From: Faecousia sp.
GTDB lineage: Bacteria; Bacillota; Clostridia; Oscillospirales; Oscillospiraceae
Reading direction: 5' to 3'
DNA: 36,374 nucleotides
Assembly (NCBI GenBank): GCA_029257715.1
Contig: JARIAT010000040.1
Span: 1 to 36,374 of the forward strand
The notes below the pieces were generated by a model. It ran no database searches, was not told the DNA's origin, and saw nothing but the letters and a program-made list of their open reading frames with translations. Below are positions 7,809 to 16,360 of this stretch, piece by piece. The translations under genes were made by a program, and so were the position numbers. Positions within the stretch are counted from its first letter, which is position 1, and each line of letters opens with the position of its first letter.

Positions 7809-8469
7809 ACTGATAGTCCTGGAGGGAACGGACGGTTCCGGAAAATCAACACAGTTCCGCCTGCTGACAGAGCGGATCGAAAAAGATGGAATTCCCTTTG
7901 AAAAGCTGGTATTTCCCCAATATCAGGAGGAGAGCTCGGCATTGATTCGGATGTATCTGGGCGGCGAGTTCGGAGATAAGCCCTCTGATGTCAATGCCTA
8001 TGCCGCATCTGCATTTTATGCGGTGGATCGGTACGCATCCTATAAAAAGGTCTGGGGAAAATGGTATGAACAGGGCGGACTTGTACTGTCTGATCGTTAT
8101 ACGACATCGAATGCCGTCCACCAGACTGTCAAAGAGCCGGAAGAAAGGCAGGGAGAATTTCTTAAGTGGCTCTACGAATTTGAATATGACCGTCTGGGAC
8201 TGCCTCAGCCGGATCTTACGATTTATTTAGATGTTCCTACGGAATACACCGAGCGGATGATGCGAACTCGTGAGGAAGTCACCGGAACCCATGCCGATAT
8301 TCACGAGCAGGATCTTGCATATCTTGCAACCTGCCGCAAAATCGGACGCAGGGCCGCGGCTTACTACGGATGGACGGTGATTGACTGTGTTGCAGACGGG
8401 GAGATGCGTTCCATAGAGGATATACATGAAGAGATTTATCGTCACGTGATAAAATGTTTGGAGGAATAA
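7801..8469 (+). CDS. tmk: Thymidylate kinase-like nucleoside monophosphate kinase
   Basis: Phosphorylates dTMP to dTDP for DNA synthesis. It has 222 residues with P-loop GTDGSGKST at 9-17, the DRYTTSNAVHQ segment equivalent to the DR(Y/H) nucleotide-binding motif near residue 98, and an ending typical of TMK. Some residues differ from canonical Tmk, such as the FPQYQEE start of the dTMP-binding loop, and clostridial genomes often carry a second, divergent dTMP-kinase-like protein. So it may be a paralogue rather than the only Tmk. It overlaps the glycosyltransferase gene by 8 bases, and 2 bases separate it from the DJ-1 gene. Confidence 0.85.
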   Translation: MGKLIVLEGTDGSGKSTQFRLLTERIEKDGIPFEKLVFPQYQEESSALIRMYLGGEFGDKPSDVNAYAASAFYAVDRYASYKKVWGKWYEQGGLVLSDRYTTSNAVHQTVKEPEERQGEFLKWLYEFEYDRLGLPQPDLTIYLDVPTEYTERMMRTREEVTGTHADIHEQDLAYLATCRKIGRRAAAYYGWTVIDCVADGEMRSIEDIHEEIYRHVIKCLEE

Positions 8470-8471
8470 TT

Positions 8472-9014
8472 ATGGTTTATGTCATGCTTGGAACCGGGTT
8501 TGAAGAAGTAGAGGCGCTGACGCCGGTGGATCTGATGCGCAGAGCCGGAATTGGAGTTAAAACAGTCGGAATCAACGGGAAAATGGTGTATAGCAGCCAT
8601 GAAATCGGCATAGAGGCAGACCTGACGCTGGATGAATTGAATCCTTCCGATATGGAAATGGTCATACTTCCCGGCGGCTTGGGTGGCGTTGCCTCTATCC
8701 GCGCCAGCGAGAAAACACTGGAGATTGTCCGAAACGCATACGAAAAGGGGCTGTTTGTGGCGGCAATCTGTGCCGGCCCCACGGTTCTTGCGGACCTCGG
8801 GATTACAGACGGGAAAAAGGCCACCTGTTATCCGGCCTGCGCAGAAGGCATGAAACATGCACAGATGGAGAAGGATGTAGCAGTCGTCCGAGAGGGAACG
8901 GTTATTACAGGGACCTCGGTGGGATGTACAGTCAAATTCTCGCTGAAACTGATTGAAGCGCTTCGTGGTGAGACGACGGCTCGGGAAATTCAGGATCAGA
9001 TCGTCATTCGCTGA
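8472..9014 (+). CDS. DJ-1/PfpI family protein (YajL-like)
   Basis: Small cytoplasmic protein of 180 residues with the DJ-1 fold. The reactive cysteine is C100 in AAICAGPT, and the nearby acidic partner is E14 in GFEEVEA (equivalent to human E18). Family members are linked to oxidative-stress protection, glyoxalase or chaperone activity; which applies here is not visible. The ATG at 8472 has GGAGGAA upstream, overlapping the end of tmk. An in-frame ATG at 8454 inside tmk lacks such a site. Confidence 0.9.
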   Translation: MVYVMLGTGFEEVEALTPVDLMRRAGIGVKTVGINGKMVYSSHEIGIEADLTLDELNPSDMEMVILPGGLGGVASIRASEKTLEIVRNAYEKGLFVAAICAGPTVLADLGITDGKKATCYPACAEGMKHAQMEKDVAVVREGTVITGTSVGCTVKFSLKLIEALRGETTAREIQDQIVIR

Positions 9015-9035
9015 GAAAAGCGAAAGGAGTAAACT

Positions 9036-10559
9036 ATGAAAAAAAAGAATCACAAAGAATGGAATTCTGAAGACGAGCTTTTTCAGGATCAGATTCAAGA
9101 GGAAATTCTGGCTGGGGAAGAAAATATAGATTCCGCAGAATTTACAGCCCCGGATCAGCAGGAACTGGATCAGCTGCTGGCAGATGCAAAAATTGCCAGC
9201 GGAATGGAGCAGCCGGAAGATTGCGAAGCAGAAAACACCGGAAATGTATTTCGGGATGAAGAGTACCGTGATACTTTTGGTGAAGGGGAGGATTTGAGCC
9301 GTATTTTTGCGGACGAGCCCTATGCTTCCGACGAAGCGGAAGAATCGGATCCATGGGATTTGCTTGCGCAGGAAACACCGCATGGGACTTCAAATGAGGA
9401 AATTCCTCTGCGGAAGGGCCGTCCGAAGCGGAAAAAGGGTTATGGAATGTTTGGTATTCCTCACATTCTGGCAACAGGCATCTGGCTTGCCATTATTGTA
9501 GCAATCGGCGTTTCGCTCGGGCGTGTAGCTTGGGTATGTGCTGCGGATGTGCTTGCGTTTGGTCGGGAGGACAAGGTCGTAAGCATTACCATTGACGACG
9601 CTGATACACTGGACGATATTGCAGAAAAACTGCATCAGGCAGGCCTGATCCGCTATCCTCAGCTGTTCAAGGCCTATGGTGTATTCTCCAATGCCAGAGA
9701 GGATATCAGCTCCGGAACCTTTGCACTCAATACGCTTTATGATTATCATGCGCTTGTTGACGAGATGAATTATTATTCCTCTTCCCGTGAGATCATCTCC
9801 GTTACGATTCCGGAAGGATACAGCTGCCAGCAGATGTTTGCGCTGCTGGAGGAAAAAGGGGTCTGTTCCGTAGAGAAATTGGAAAATTATGCGGCAACAG
9901 GTGAACTAAAGGATTATTGGTTCCTCGAAGGGGTTGAGCGCGGCGATAAATACTGCCTCGAGGGCTTCCTTTTCCCAGATACCTATGACTTCTATGCAAA
10001 TGACGATGCAGAGCAGGTGCTGAAGAAACTGCTGAATAACTTCGAAAAGCGCTTTACGGAAGACATGATTACAGGTATTGATACACTCAATGAAAAGTAT
10101 GCTGCACGGCTGCGCGCAAACGGGATGGACGATACCTACATTGCCGAGCATAAGCTGGATGTACGTGATATTGTTATCATTGCGTCTCTGATCGAAAAGG
10201 AAACCGCAAGCAATGATGAGAGTTTCAATATTGCATCTGTTATTTACAATCGTCTGAGCGATCCGAACGAATATCCTTACCTGAATATTGATGCTGCGCT
10301 GCTGTATGTTCTGGGACACAAGGAGAAGATTACGACGGAGGATACGCAGATCGACAGCCCCTATAACACCTATAACCATGCGGGTCTGGTCCCCGGTCCT
10401 ATCACAAACCCAGGTCTCAACAGCCTCAAGGCTGCGTTGACCCCCAATGATACGGACTACTACTTCTATGCACTGGATACTGGTGCGGAGACTCGTGTGC
10501 ATCACTTTACAAAGACGCTTGCCGAGCATGAAGCATTCCTGGCAAGTTTGGGAGAATAA
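9036..10559 (+). CDS. mltG: Endolytic murein transglycosylase MltG (YceG-like)
   Basis: Membrane-bound lytic transglycosylase that cuts nascent peptidoglycan and may end glycan-strand elongation. It has 507 residues: a long acidic cytoplasmic N-terminus (about 1-130), a basic KGRPKRKK stretch, one transmembrane helix (about 142-166), then an extracytoplasmic LysM-like region (DDADTLDDIAEKLHQAGLI) and the YceG catalytic domain. The predicted catalytic glutamate is E387 in IASLIEKET; LEGFLFPDTY, YNHAGLVPGPI and ALTPNDTDYYFY are other family marks. The acidic N-terminal extension is much longer than in E. coli MltG. AAAGGAG precedes the ATG at 9036. Confidence 0.95.
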   Translation: MKKKNHKEWNSEDELFQDQIQEEILAGEENIDSAEFTAPDQQELDQLLADAKIASGMEQPEDCEAENTGNVFRDEEYRDTFGEGEDLSRIFADEPYASDEAEESDPWDLLAQETPHGTSNEEIPLRKGRPKRKKGYGMFGIPHILATGIWLAIIVAIGVSLGRVAWVCAADVLAFGREDKVVSITIDDADTLDDIAEKLHQAGLIRYPQLFKAYGVFSNAREDISSGTFALNTLYDYHALVDEMNYYSSSREIISVTIPEGYSCQQMFALLEEKGVCSVEKLENYAATGELKDYWFLEGVERGDKYCLEGFLFPDTYDFYANDDAEQVLKKLLNNFEKRFTEDMITGIDTLNEKYAARLRANGMDDTYIAEHKLDVRDIVIIASLIEKETASNDESFNIASVIYNRLSDPNEYPYLNIDAALLYVLGHKEKITTEDTQIDSPYNTYNHAGLVPGPITNPGLNSLKAALTPNDTDYYFYALDTGAETRVHHFTKTLAEHEAFLASLGE

Positions 10560-10560
10560 T

Positions 10561-11778
10561 ATGGCAAAACTCGAATTACTTTCCCCCGCAGGTGACATGG
10601 AGCGGCTGCAAATGGCAGTGCTCTATGGCGCGGATGCGGTTTATCTGGCAGGAACCTCCTTCGGGATGCGTTCCTTTGCCGGAAATTTCACCCCAGAACA
10701 GCTGCCAAATGCTGTGCGCTATGCTCATGAAAACGGTGTAAAGGTTCATGTGACGGTTAATACCATGCCACGAAATAACGAGATTGTATCTCTGCCCGAG
10801 CATTTGGAGCGATTGGATGATGCCGGGGTGGATGCGCTCATTATGGCGGATCTGGGCGCGTTTACAATGGCAGGGAAATATGCCCCCCACTGTGCAAGAC
10901 ATGTCTCTACGCAGCAGTCCATTGCAAACTATGAATGTGCGCAGGCTTGGCATGATCTCGGCGCCAGTCGGGTCGTTCTGGCACGGGAGCTAAGTCTTGA
11001 CGAAATCCGCACCATTCGGGAGAAAACATCCAAGGAATTGGAGATTGAGACATTTGGCCATGGAGCCATGTGTGTCAGCTACTCCGGACGGTGCCTGCTG
11101 AGCAATTATATGACCGGACGTGACTCCAATCGAGGGGAATGTGCGCAGCCCTGCCGATATCAGTACGCACTGATGGAGGAGAAGCGCCCCGGTGAATATT
11201 TCCCCGTATTTGAGGATGAGCGCGGTACCTACATCATGAATTCCCGGGATATGTGCATGATTGACCACGTGGCGGAACTGATGGATGCAGGTGTTGACTG
11301 CATTAAGATCGAAGGCCGTGCAAAGTCGGCATATTATGCGGCAATTGTAACAGGTGCTTACCGTCATGTAATTGACGATATTACCGCCGGAAGAGAAGTG
11401 GACCCCGTGTGGCGCAATGAGGTGGACCACGTGTCTCATCGAATTTATTCCACTGGCTTTTATTACGGCGATCCCGGTCAGTATACGGAAAATTCTCGGT
11501 ATATTCGGGAATGGCAGATCTGCGCAATTGTAGAGAACTGTGATGAAAACGGCGTTGCGACCTGTTCCCTGCGGAATAAGTTCCACAAGGGTGATGAGCT
11601 TGAACTGGTGGGACCGGATACCCGTCCTTTTGCATTTACGGTTGATGAAATGCACGACAGTGATGGTGTAATCCTTGAGGAGCCGAGAACGCCCCAGATG
11701 ACATTTACGATCCGGCTGCCAAAGCAGGTTCCGGCAAAATCAATTCTCAGAAGATCGGTTGATCTCTCCGCAAAATAA
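10561..11778 (+). CDS. U32 family peptidase-like protein (TrhP/RlhA type)
   Basis: Members of this family, named as collagenase-like peptidases, include TrhP and RlhA, which hydroxylate tRNA or 23S rRNA using prephenate-derived chemistry. It has 405 residues and begins with the typical ELLSPAGDMERL motif and YGADAVYLAG. The signature cysteine cluster is C171, C178, C194 and C198, spanning CVSYSGRC and GECAQPC, which probably binds an iron-sulphur cluster. One base separates it from mltG, as in many Firmicutes where U32 genes follow mltG. RNA hydroxylation is inferred from the family. Last gene before the operon terminator. Confidence 0.9.
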   Translation: MAKLELLSPAGDMERLQMAVLYGADAVYLAGTSFGMRSFAGNFTPEQLPNAVRYAHENGVKVHVTVNTMPRNNEIVSLPEHLERLDDAGVDALIMADLGAFTMAGKYAPHCARHVSTQQSIANYECAQAWHDLGASRVVLARELSLDEIRTIREKTSKELEIETFGHGAMCVSYSGRCLLSNYMTGRDSNRGECAQPCRYQYALMEEKRPGEYFPVFEDERGTYIMNSRDMCMIDHVAELMDAGVDCIKIEGRAKSAYYAAIVTGAYRHVIDDITAGREVDPVWRNEVDHVSHRIYSTGFYYGDPGQYTENSRYIREWQICAIVENCDENGVATCSLRNKFHKGDELELVGPDTRPFAFTVDEMHDSDGVILEEPRTPQMTFTIRLPKQVPAKSILRRSVDLSAK

Positions 11779-11780
11779 AG

Positions 11781-11815
11781 AAACTCCCGTCGGAATGTTC
11801 CGACGGGAGTTTTTT
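11781..11815. terminator. Strong terminator closing the mltG operon
   Basis: A 15-bp perfect stem, AAACTCCCGTCGGAA with TTCCGACGGGAGTTT, around a 2-base centre (effective loop 4), followed by TTTT on the plus strand. The A-rich start of the stem makes it usable for the converging minus-strand gene too. Confidence 0.9.
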
Positions 11816-11836
11816 AAATAATGGTGTAGCCGCGCG

Positions 11837-13120
11837 TTACAGCCGGATAATACCGGCATCGACCAGCTTTTGCAGGCTCATCAGGATGCCGAGCTTTGCA
11901 TGATACCATGTCAGACCGCCCTGGAAATAAACAGCATAAGGCTCACGGATGGGACCGTCGGCGGAAAGCTCAATGGAGCTGCCCTGCACGAATGCGCCGG
12001 CAGCCATAATCACCTTGTCATCATATCCGGGCATATCCCACGGCATGGGCATGGCGTAGCTGTCAACAGGCGCTGCAGCCTGGATTCCGTGGCAGAATGC
12101 AACCATCGCCTCTTCACTGCGCAGTTCCACAGCCTGAATGATGTCGTGGCGGACTTCATCTGCACCGGGGACACACTTATAGCCCAGAGGCTCATAGAGG
12201 TTTGCTGCAAAAACAGCACCTTTCTCAGCGCCGGCGGTGACAGTGGGAGCGAGGAAAAATCCCTGATACAGGGAGGTCATCAAACCGAGGTTTGCACCGA
12301 CCTCCTGACCAAGGCCGGGGGCAGAAAGCCGGTATGCACAGCGGTCCACACATTCTTTGGTACCGCAGATATAGCCGCCGATGGGAGCAAGTCCGCCGCC
12401 GGGATTCTTAATGAGAGAACCAACCACCATATCGGCTCCAACATCCGAAGGCTCTATTGTCTCGACAAATTCTCCGTAGCAGTTGTCTACCATAATTTTC
12501 ACGGAGGGCTTAACGGATTTACAGAAAGCAATCAGCTCACCAATCTGCGCAACTGAGAAGGTCGGGCGAGTTGCATAGCCCTTGGATCGCTGAATGGTGA
12601 TGAGCTTTGTTTTTTCGGTAATGGCCGCACGGATTCCCTCATAGTCAAAAGTGCCGTCAGCCAGAAGATCTACTTGCCGATAAGAGACACCGTATTCAGC
12701 CAGAGAGCAGGTGCTGGGGCGGATACCGATGACTTCCTGCAGGGTGTCATAAGGAAGACCAACAGGAGAGAGAAGCTCATCTCCGGGCAGAAGATTTGCA
12801 CTCAGTGCCACAGTCAGTGCGTGAGTACCACAGGTGATCTGGGGACGGACAAGTGCAGCCTCTGTATGGAAGACATCGGCATAGACCTTCTCCAGTGTGT
12901 CACGGCCAAGATCGTCATAGCCGTAACCGGAGGTAGCTGCAAAGCAGGCTGCGGAAACATGGTGCTTCTGCATTGCGGCAAGAACCTTTGCCTGATTATA
13001 TTCGGCAATCTGGTCAATCTTGGCAAAACGCTCTTCCAGACGTTTAAGAGCCTTTTCCCCATATTCATAGACCCCGGCAGAAACGCCCATGGTCTGATAT
13101 AATTCCAATAATTCGTTCAT
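11837..13120 (-). CDS. Methionine gamma-lyase family PLP protein (YnbB/'aluminium resistance' type)
   Basis: PLP-dependent fold-type I enzyme of 427 residues, belonging to the Cys/Met-metabolism-like family often annotated as aluminium resistance protein or methionine gamma-lyase family protein. The predicted Schiff-base lysine is K238 in GSLIKNPGGG, the cofactor-binding aspartate lies in MVDNCYGEF, and the FAATSGYGYDD and GTHALTVAL segments are characteristic. The true substrate of this family is uncertain. The ATG at 13120 is preceded by AAGGAG. It is monocistronic between a terminator and the LacI gene. Confidence 0.9.
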   Translation of the reverse strand: MNELLELYQTMGVSAGVYEYGEKALKRLEERFAKIDQIAEYNQAKVLAAMQKHHVSAACFAATSGYGYDDLGRDTLEKVYADVFHTEAALVRPQITCGTHALTVALSANLLPGDELLSPVGLPYDTLQEVIGIRPSTCSLAEYGVSYRQVDLLADGTFDYEGIRAAITEKTKLITIQRSKGYATRPTFSVAQIGELIAFCKSVKPSVKIMVDNCYGEFVETIEPSDVGADMVVGSLIKNPGGGLAPIGGYICGTKECVDRCAYRLSAPGLGQEVGANLGLMTSLYQGFFLAPTVTAGAEKGAVFAANLYEPLGYKCVPGADEVRHDIIQAVELRSEEAMVAFCHGIQAAAPVDSYAMPMPWDMPGYDDKVIMAAGAFVQGSSIELSADGPIREPYAVYFQGGLTWYHAKLGILMSLQKLVDAGIIRL

Positions 13121-13164
13121 ATGTTACTCCTTATCCCGAAAAATCCGATTTTTGCATATCATTT

Positions 13165-13193
13165 AACATAACAAAAACTGTTCTGAAAGTCAA
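13165..13193 (-). promoter_or_regulatory. Promoter of the methionine gamma-lyase family gene
   Basis: Minus-strand TTGACT (13193-13188) and TATGTT (13170-13165) with a 17-bp spacer, 45 bases upstream of the start codon. Confidence 0.65.
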
Positions 13194-13225
13194 GTTCAGC
13201 GGCATGAAATTCTATTCGGAAGGAT

Positions 13226-14227
13226 TCATCGCAGATGAATCTGATAGTCGAGCCGCGGGGTGGGATCGAATGATTCTCCTTGAAGACTCAACAGCAGTTC
13301 TCGACAAGCTGTCCGCCCGAGTTCTGCCGGATCGAATTCCACGGCACTTACCGGTGGAACATGGTTTTTGAGAATAGGGCTGTCACACAGGGATGCAACC
13401 TGTACATCTTTTGGATGAGTCAGCCCCATGGATGTGAGGGCGACAAGTACCTGAATGCAGATCTCATCGTCCATACAGAGAAAACGATGAATTCCCTGCT
13501 GAAGAAGGTCTGATACAGCGGTTCGGATGATTTCGGGTGTGTCGAGTCCCACTCGAACGGAAGTTCGGTCCAGCGGAAGGGAAAGGGATTTTCGCGCCTC
13601 TGTGAATCCTGTTAACCTGCTTTGATTTACAACATAGCTCAGATCGTTTCCGAGCAATGCAACCCTATCGGGGCTTTCGGATAGAAAAATTCGGGAAAAG
13701 GCGCAGCATCCTTCTGTCTGAAGATGGTCCGCTTCCACAGTGGCCTTCCCAAAATAGCTGTTGGGAAGAGAGCCTAAGGTGGCAAATGGGATTTCCCGAT
13801 CAATCAGGAGTTCTGTAATAGGATCATGTTCTGCGGTCCTGGTCAGGATAACACAGTCTACTTTCCGGTGATCCAATGTACGGATGAGTGGATCGGATTT
13901 TTTTCCGGTGGACAGACAGACCATCACATTATAGTCAAAAAGAAATGCTTCCTGGCAGATTGCCCGCATACTCTCGCGCAGAAAGGGAAGATCCAGACAC
14001 AGAAAGGAGTGAGGAATGACCAAAGCAAGATTGAAGGTTCGTCTTTCTGCAAGTCCTTTTGCGGCAGCATTGGGGATATAGTTATGAATTTCGATATAAT
14101 CAAGCACCCTAGAGCGTGTGGCGGCACTGATACGGCCTTTTCCAGAGATTGCCCGGGAAACGGTGGTTTTTGAAATGCTGAGTGCCTTGGCAATATCGTT
14201 AATTGTGAGATTCTCTTTTGTATTGAT
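13226..14227 (-). CDS. LacI family transcriptional regulator with apparent ATC start
   Basis: Sugar-responsive DNA-binding repressor. Translation upstream of the first standard start (GTG at 14107) shows an intact LacI helix-turn-helix in the same frame: LTINDIAKALSISKTTVSRA, then ISGKGRIS. The whole protein would be 333 residues, the normal family length, with a periplasmic-binding-like effector domain after residue 60. No ATG, GTG, TTG or CTG exists between the in-frame TAA and the helix-turn-helix. The only codon with correct spacing (7 bases) from GGAGGG is ATC at 14227. Either a rare AUC start or a point mutation or sequencing error of ATG is implied. No sugar genes are adjacent, so the target is unknown. 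Confidence 0.85.
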   Translation of the reverse strand: MNTKENLTINDIAKALSISKTTVSRAISGKGRISAATRSRVLDYIEIHNYIPNAAAKGLAERRTFNLALVIPHSFLCLDLPFLRESMRAICQEAFLFDYNVMVCLSTGKKSDPLIRTLDHRKVDCVILTRTAEHDPITELLIDREIPFATLGSLPNSYFGKATVEADHLQTEGCCAFSRIFLSESPDRVALLGNDLSYVVNQSRLTGFTEARKSLSLPLDRTSVRVGLDTPEIIRTAVSDLLQQGIHRFLCMDDEICIQVLVALTSMGLTHPKDVQVASLCDSPILKNHVPPVSAVEFDPAELGRTACRELLLSLQGESFDPTPRLDYQIHLR

Positions 14228-14281
14228 AGATTATCCCTCCAGAAATGTTAATAGATTTTGGAAAAATGTGTGGAAAAAATG

Positions 14282-14331
14282 TGCGCAATTTGCGCAACAG
14301 ATAGTGTAGCAGAATACACGAGCTTCGTCAA
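14282..14331 (-). promoter_or_regulatory. Promoter and overlapping operator of the LacI gene
   Basis: Minus-strand -35 TTGACG (14331-14326), 17-bp spacer, -10 TACACT (14308-14303). A 15-bp palindrome, TGCGCAA-T-TTGCGCA (14282-14296), starts at the predicted transcription start, where a LacI-type repressor would block its own promoter. The embedded TTGCGCAA has the central CG expected of LacI-family operators. Confidence 0.65.
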
Positions 14332-14379
14332 TGGAAAAAATACAAGGATTTTGAGCGCCGATTTAGTCAAGTGGCAACA

Positions 14380-14408
14380 TTGAATTCAGGTGGAAAATAT
14401 GTTACTAT
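14380..14408 (+). promoter_or_regulatory. Promoter of thyA-folA
   Basis: TTGAAT at 14380 and TACTAT at 14403 with a 17-bp spacer. GGGAGG at 14431-14436 precedes the thyA ATG by 8 bases. Confidence 0.65.
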
Positions 14409-14444
14409 GAATCAGCTATTGAATCAAAGAGGGAGGTTAATTGC

Positions 14445-15275
14445 ATGAGCAGAGCCGATGAATTATATATTGCCACTTGCCGTGAGATTCTTGAGAACGG
14501 ATTTTCGGATCAGGAGTTGGAGGTCCGCCCCCATTGGGCAGATGGAACGCCTGCGCACACCATCAAGAAATTTGGTGTTGTGAACCGATACAACCTGAAA
14601 GAAGAATTTCCGATCATGACACTGCGTCGCACTTATTGGAAGTCAGCCATTGAAGAAATCCTCTGGATCTGGCAGAAGAAGTCCAACCGGATAGCAGATC
14701 TCGGCAGCCATGTTTGGGATGAATGGGCCGGAGAAGACGGCACCATCGGAAAGGCCTATGGATATCAGCTTGGTATCAAGCACCAGTATCAAGAGGGGCT
14801 GTTCGATCAGGTGGATCGGGTCTTGTACGATCTCAAGCATAATCCTGCATCCCGCAGAATTATGACGAATATTTATAATTTTGAGGATCTGCACGAGATG
14901 AATCTTTACCCCTGCGCGTACTCTATGACGTTTAACGTCACCGGAAATACCCTGAACGCCATTTTGAATCAACGTAGTCAGGATATGCTCACGGCGAATA
15001 ACTGGAATGTATGTCAGTATGCTGCCCTTGTGCACATGATGGCGCAGGTTTCCGGACTGGAAGCAGGAGAACTGGTTCATGTAATTGCCGATTGTCATAT
15101 TTACGACCGTCATATTCCTATGGTTGAGAAAATGTTGGAGAATCCTATGTACGAGGCACCGAAGTTTGTGATAGATCCGGACGTGAATGATTTTTATCAG
15201 TTCACCAAAAACAGTTTCCAGATGATCGACTACCACTATAATGATTTTAAATTTGAAATCCCCATTGCAATTTGA
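14445..15275 (+). CDS. thyA: Thymidylate synthase ThyA
   Basis: Methylates dUMP to dTMP using methylenetetrahydrofolate, releasing dihydrofolate that the next gene's product recycles. It has 276 residues. The catalytic nucleophile is C157 in NLYPCAYSM, followed by the RSQDMLTANNWNVCQYA dUMP/folate-binding motif (usually RSxDxxLGxPFNI), which is clearly altered after RSQD. The N-terminal region is of the longer type in some Firmicutes. It overlaps or abuts folA, so the two are co-translated. Confidence 0.95.
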   Translation: MSRADELYIATCREILENGFSDQELEVRPHWADGTPAHTIKKFGVVNRYNLKEEFPIMTLRRTYWKSAIEEILWIWQKKSNRIADLGSHVWDEWAGEDGTIGKAYGYQLGIKHQYQEGLFDQVDRVLYDLKHNPASRRIMTNIYNFEDLHEMNLYPCAYSMTFNVTGNTLNAILNQRSQDMLTANNWNVCQYAALVHMMAQVSGLEAGELVHVIADCHIYDRHIPMVEKMLENPMYEAPKFVIDPDVNDFYQFTKNSFQMIDYHYNDFKFEIPIAI

Positions 15276-15283
15276 GGTGTGCC

Positions 15284-15763
15284 ATGGATGCAATTGTAGC
15301 AGTATATGATGACTGGGGAATCGGTGCAGATGGAGATCAGCCGATTGCGCTTTCTGCAGACCGAAAATTCTTTCGGTCTGTCACAAAGGATTCGACCGTG
15401 ATTGTAGGACATAAGACACTGGCCTCTTTTCCCGGCGGAAATCCGCTTCCAAAGCGTAGAAATATCATTTTGACCCGTCAGGGCTGTGATATGCAAGGGA
15501 TAGAACTGGCGGATTCTCCTGAAGCGGCTATGGAACTTGCCAAAAAAGACGAGAAGGTTTTTGTGATTGGCGGAGGAAGTGTTTACAGACAGATGCTTCC
15601 GCTTTGCCGTCGGGCTTATGTGACAAAGGTCCATGCAGCGCCCCGTTCTGATACATTCTTCCCGAATCTGGAGGAGGATTCCCACTGGAAGCTCTCTGAG
15701 ATTCTGGATTCCGGTGTGGAAAATGGAATCGCTTACGAGATGTGCTTATACATACGAGTATGA
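15284..15763 (+). CDS. folA: Dihydrofolate reductase
   Basis: Reduces dihydrofolate with NADPH, completing the cycle with ThyA. It has 159 residues, the usual DHFR length. MDAIVAVYDDWGIG is the classical N-terminus with the Met20-type loop; VIVGHKTLASFP and VFVIGGGSVYRQMLP are the NADPH-binding motifs. The usual acidic substrate-binding residue near position 27 corresponds to D in the segment ALSADRKFF. The ATG at 15284 was preferred to an in-frame TTG at 15272 that overlaps the thyA stop, because GAGGTG precedes it and it matches the family start. Confidence 0.95.
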   Translation: MDAIVAVYDDWGIGADGDQPIALSADRKFFRSVTKDSTVIVGHKTLASFPGGNPLPKRRNIILTRQGCDMQGIELADSPEAAMELAKKDEKVFVIGGGSVYRQMLPLCRRAYVTKVHAAPRSDTFFPNLEEDSHWKLSEILDSGVENGIAYEMCLYIRV

Positions 15764-15792
15764 AAAAAGCCTCCCATTCGGGAGGCTTTTTT
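15763..15792. terminator. Bidirectional terminator between folA and the chromate-transporter pair
   Basis: AAAAAAGCCTCCC (15763-15775) and GGGAGGCTTTTTT (15780-15792) around ATTC. The T-runs on both strands make it functional in both directions. Confidence 0.9.
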
Positions 15793-15793
15793 G

Positions 15794-16360
15794 TCAGAAA
15801 GAGAATAAAATGCCGAGTGCAGCGGAGATCGCGATGAAGACAATAGGGTGCGCCTTCCATTTGCGCATCAGAAGGAACAGTCCTGCGGCAAGGGCAATAG
15901 CCGGCCAATTAAAGACTGTGAGAAGGTTTGAAAATCCGTCGAATCGTTCAAAATGAAACAGAGCCTTCTGAGAAACGGAGAGCAATGCTGCAGTAATCAG
16001 CCCAATGGACGCAGGGCGAAGACCCTTAAAAACGCCCTGAATCAAAGGGGAATCCTTGAATTGATCCAGAATTCTGGAAATCAGAATAATTATAATAACG
16101 CTGGGAGCAGCCAATGAAAGTGTAGCAAGAACAGCACCGGGAATTCCAGAGCAGATATAGCCCACATAAGTTGACATATTGATGCCGATGGCTCCGGGAG
16201 TGGATTCCGAGACTGCCAGAAGATTCAGAATATCCTGATGTGTAAACCATCCGGTTTTTTCACTCATTTCATAGAGAAACGGAAGGGTTGCTAATCCGCC
16301 GCCTACAGCAAATAGACCGGTTTTAAAGAACTCATACATCATACGAAGCATTATGCTCAT
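15794..16360 (-). CDS. Chromate transporter-type (CHR) membrane protein, second subunit
   Basis: Short-chain CHR protein of 188 residues with about six hydrophobic segments. It carries the family marks FAVGGGLATLPFL near the start and STPGAIGINMSTYVGY. In two-gene SCHR systems the halves form a heterodimer that moves chromate or a related oxyanion; the natural substrate in anaerobes is often unclear. The ATG at 16360 overlaps the stop of the upstream partner by 4 bases (ATGA), a sign of tight co-translation. Confidence 0.9.
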   Translation of the reverse strand: MSIMLRMMYEFFKTGLFAVGGGLATLPFLYEMSEKTGWFTHQDILNLLAVSESTPGAIGINMSTYVGYICSGIPGAVLATLSLAAPSVIIIILISRILDQFKDSPLIQGVFKGLRPASIGLITAALLSVSQKALFHFERFDGFSNLLTVFNWPAIALAAGLFLLMRKWKAHPIVFIAISAALGILFSF

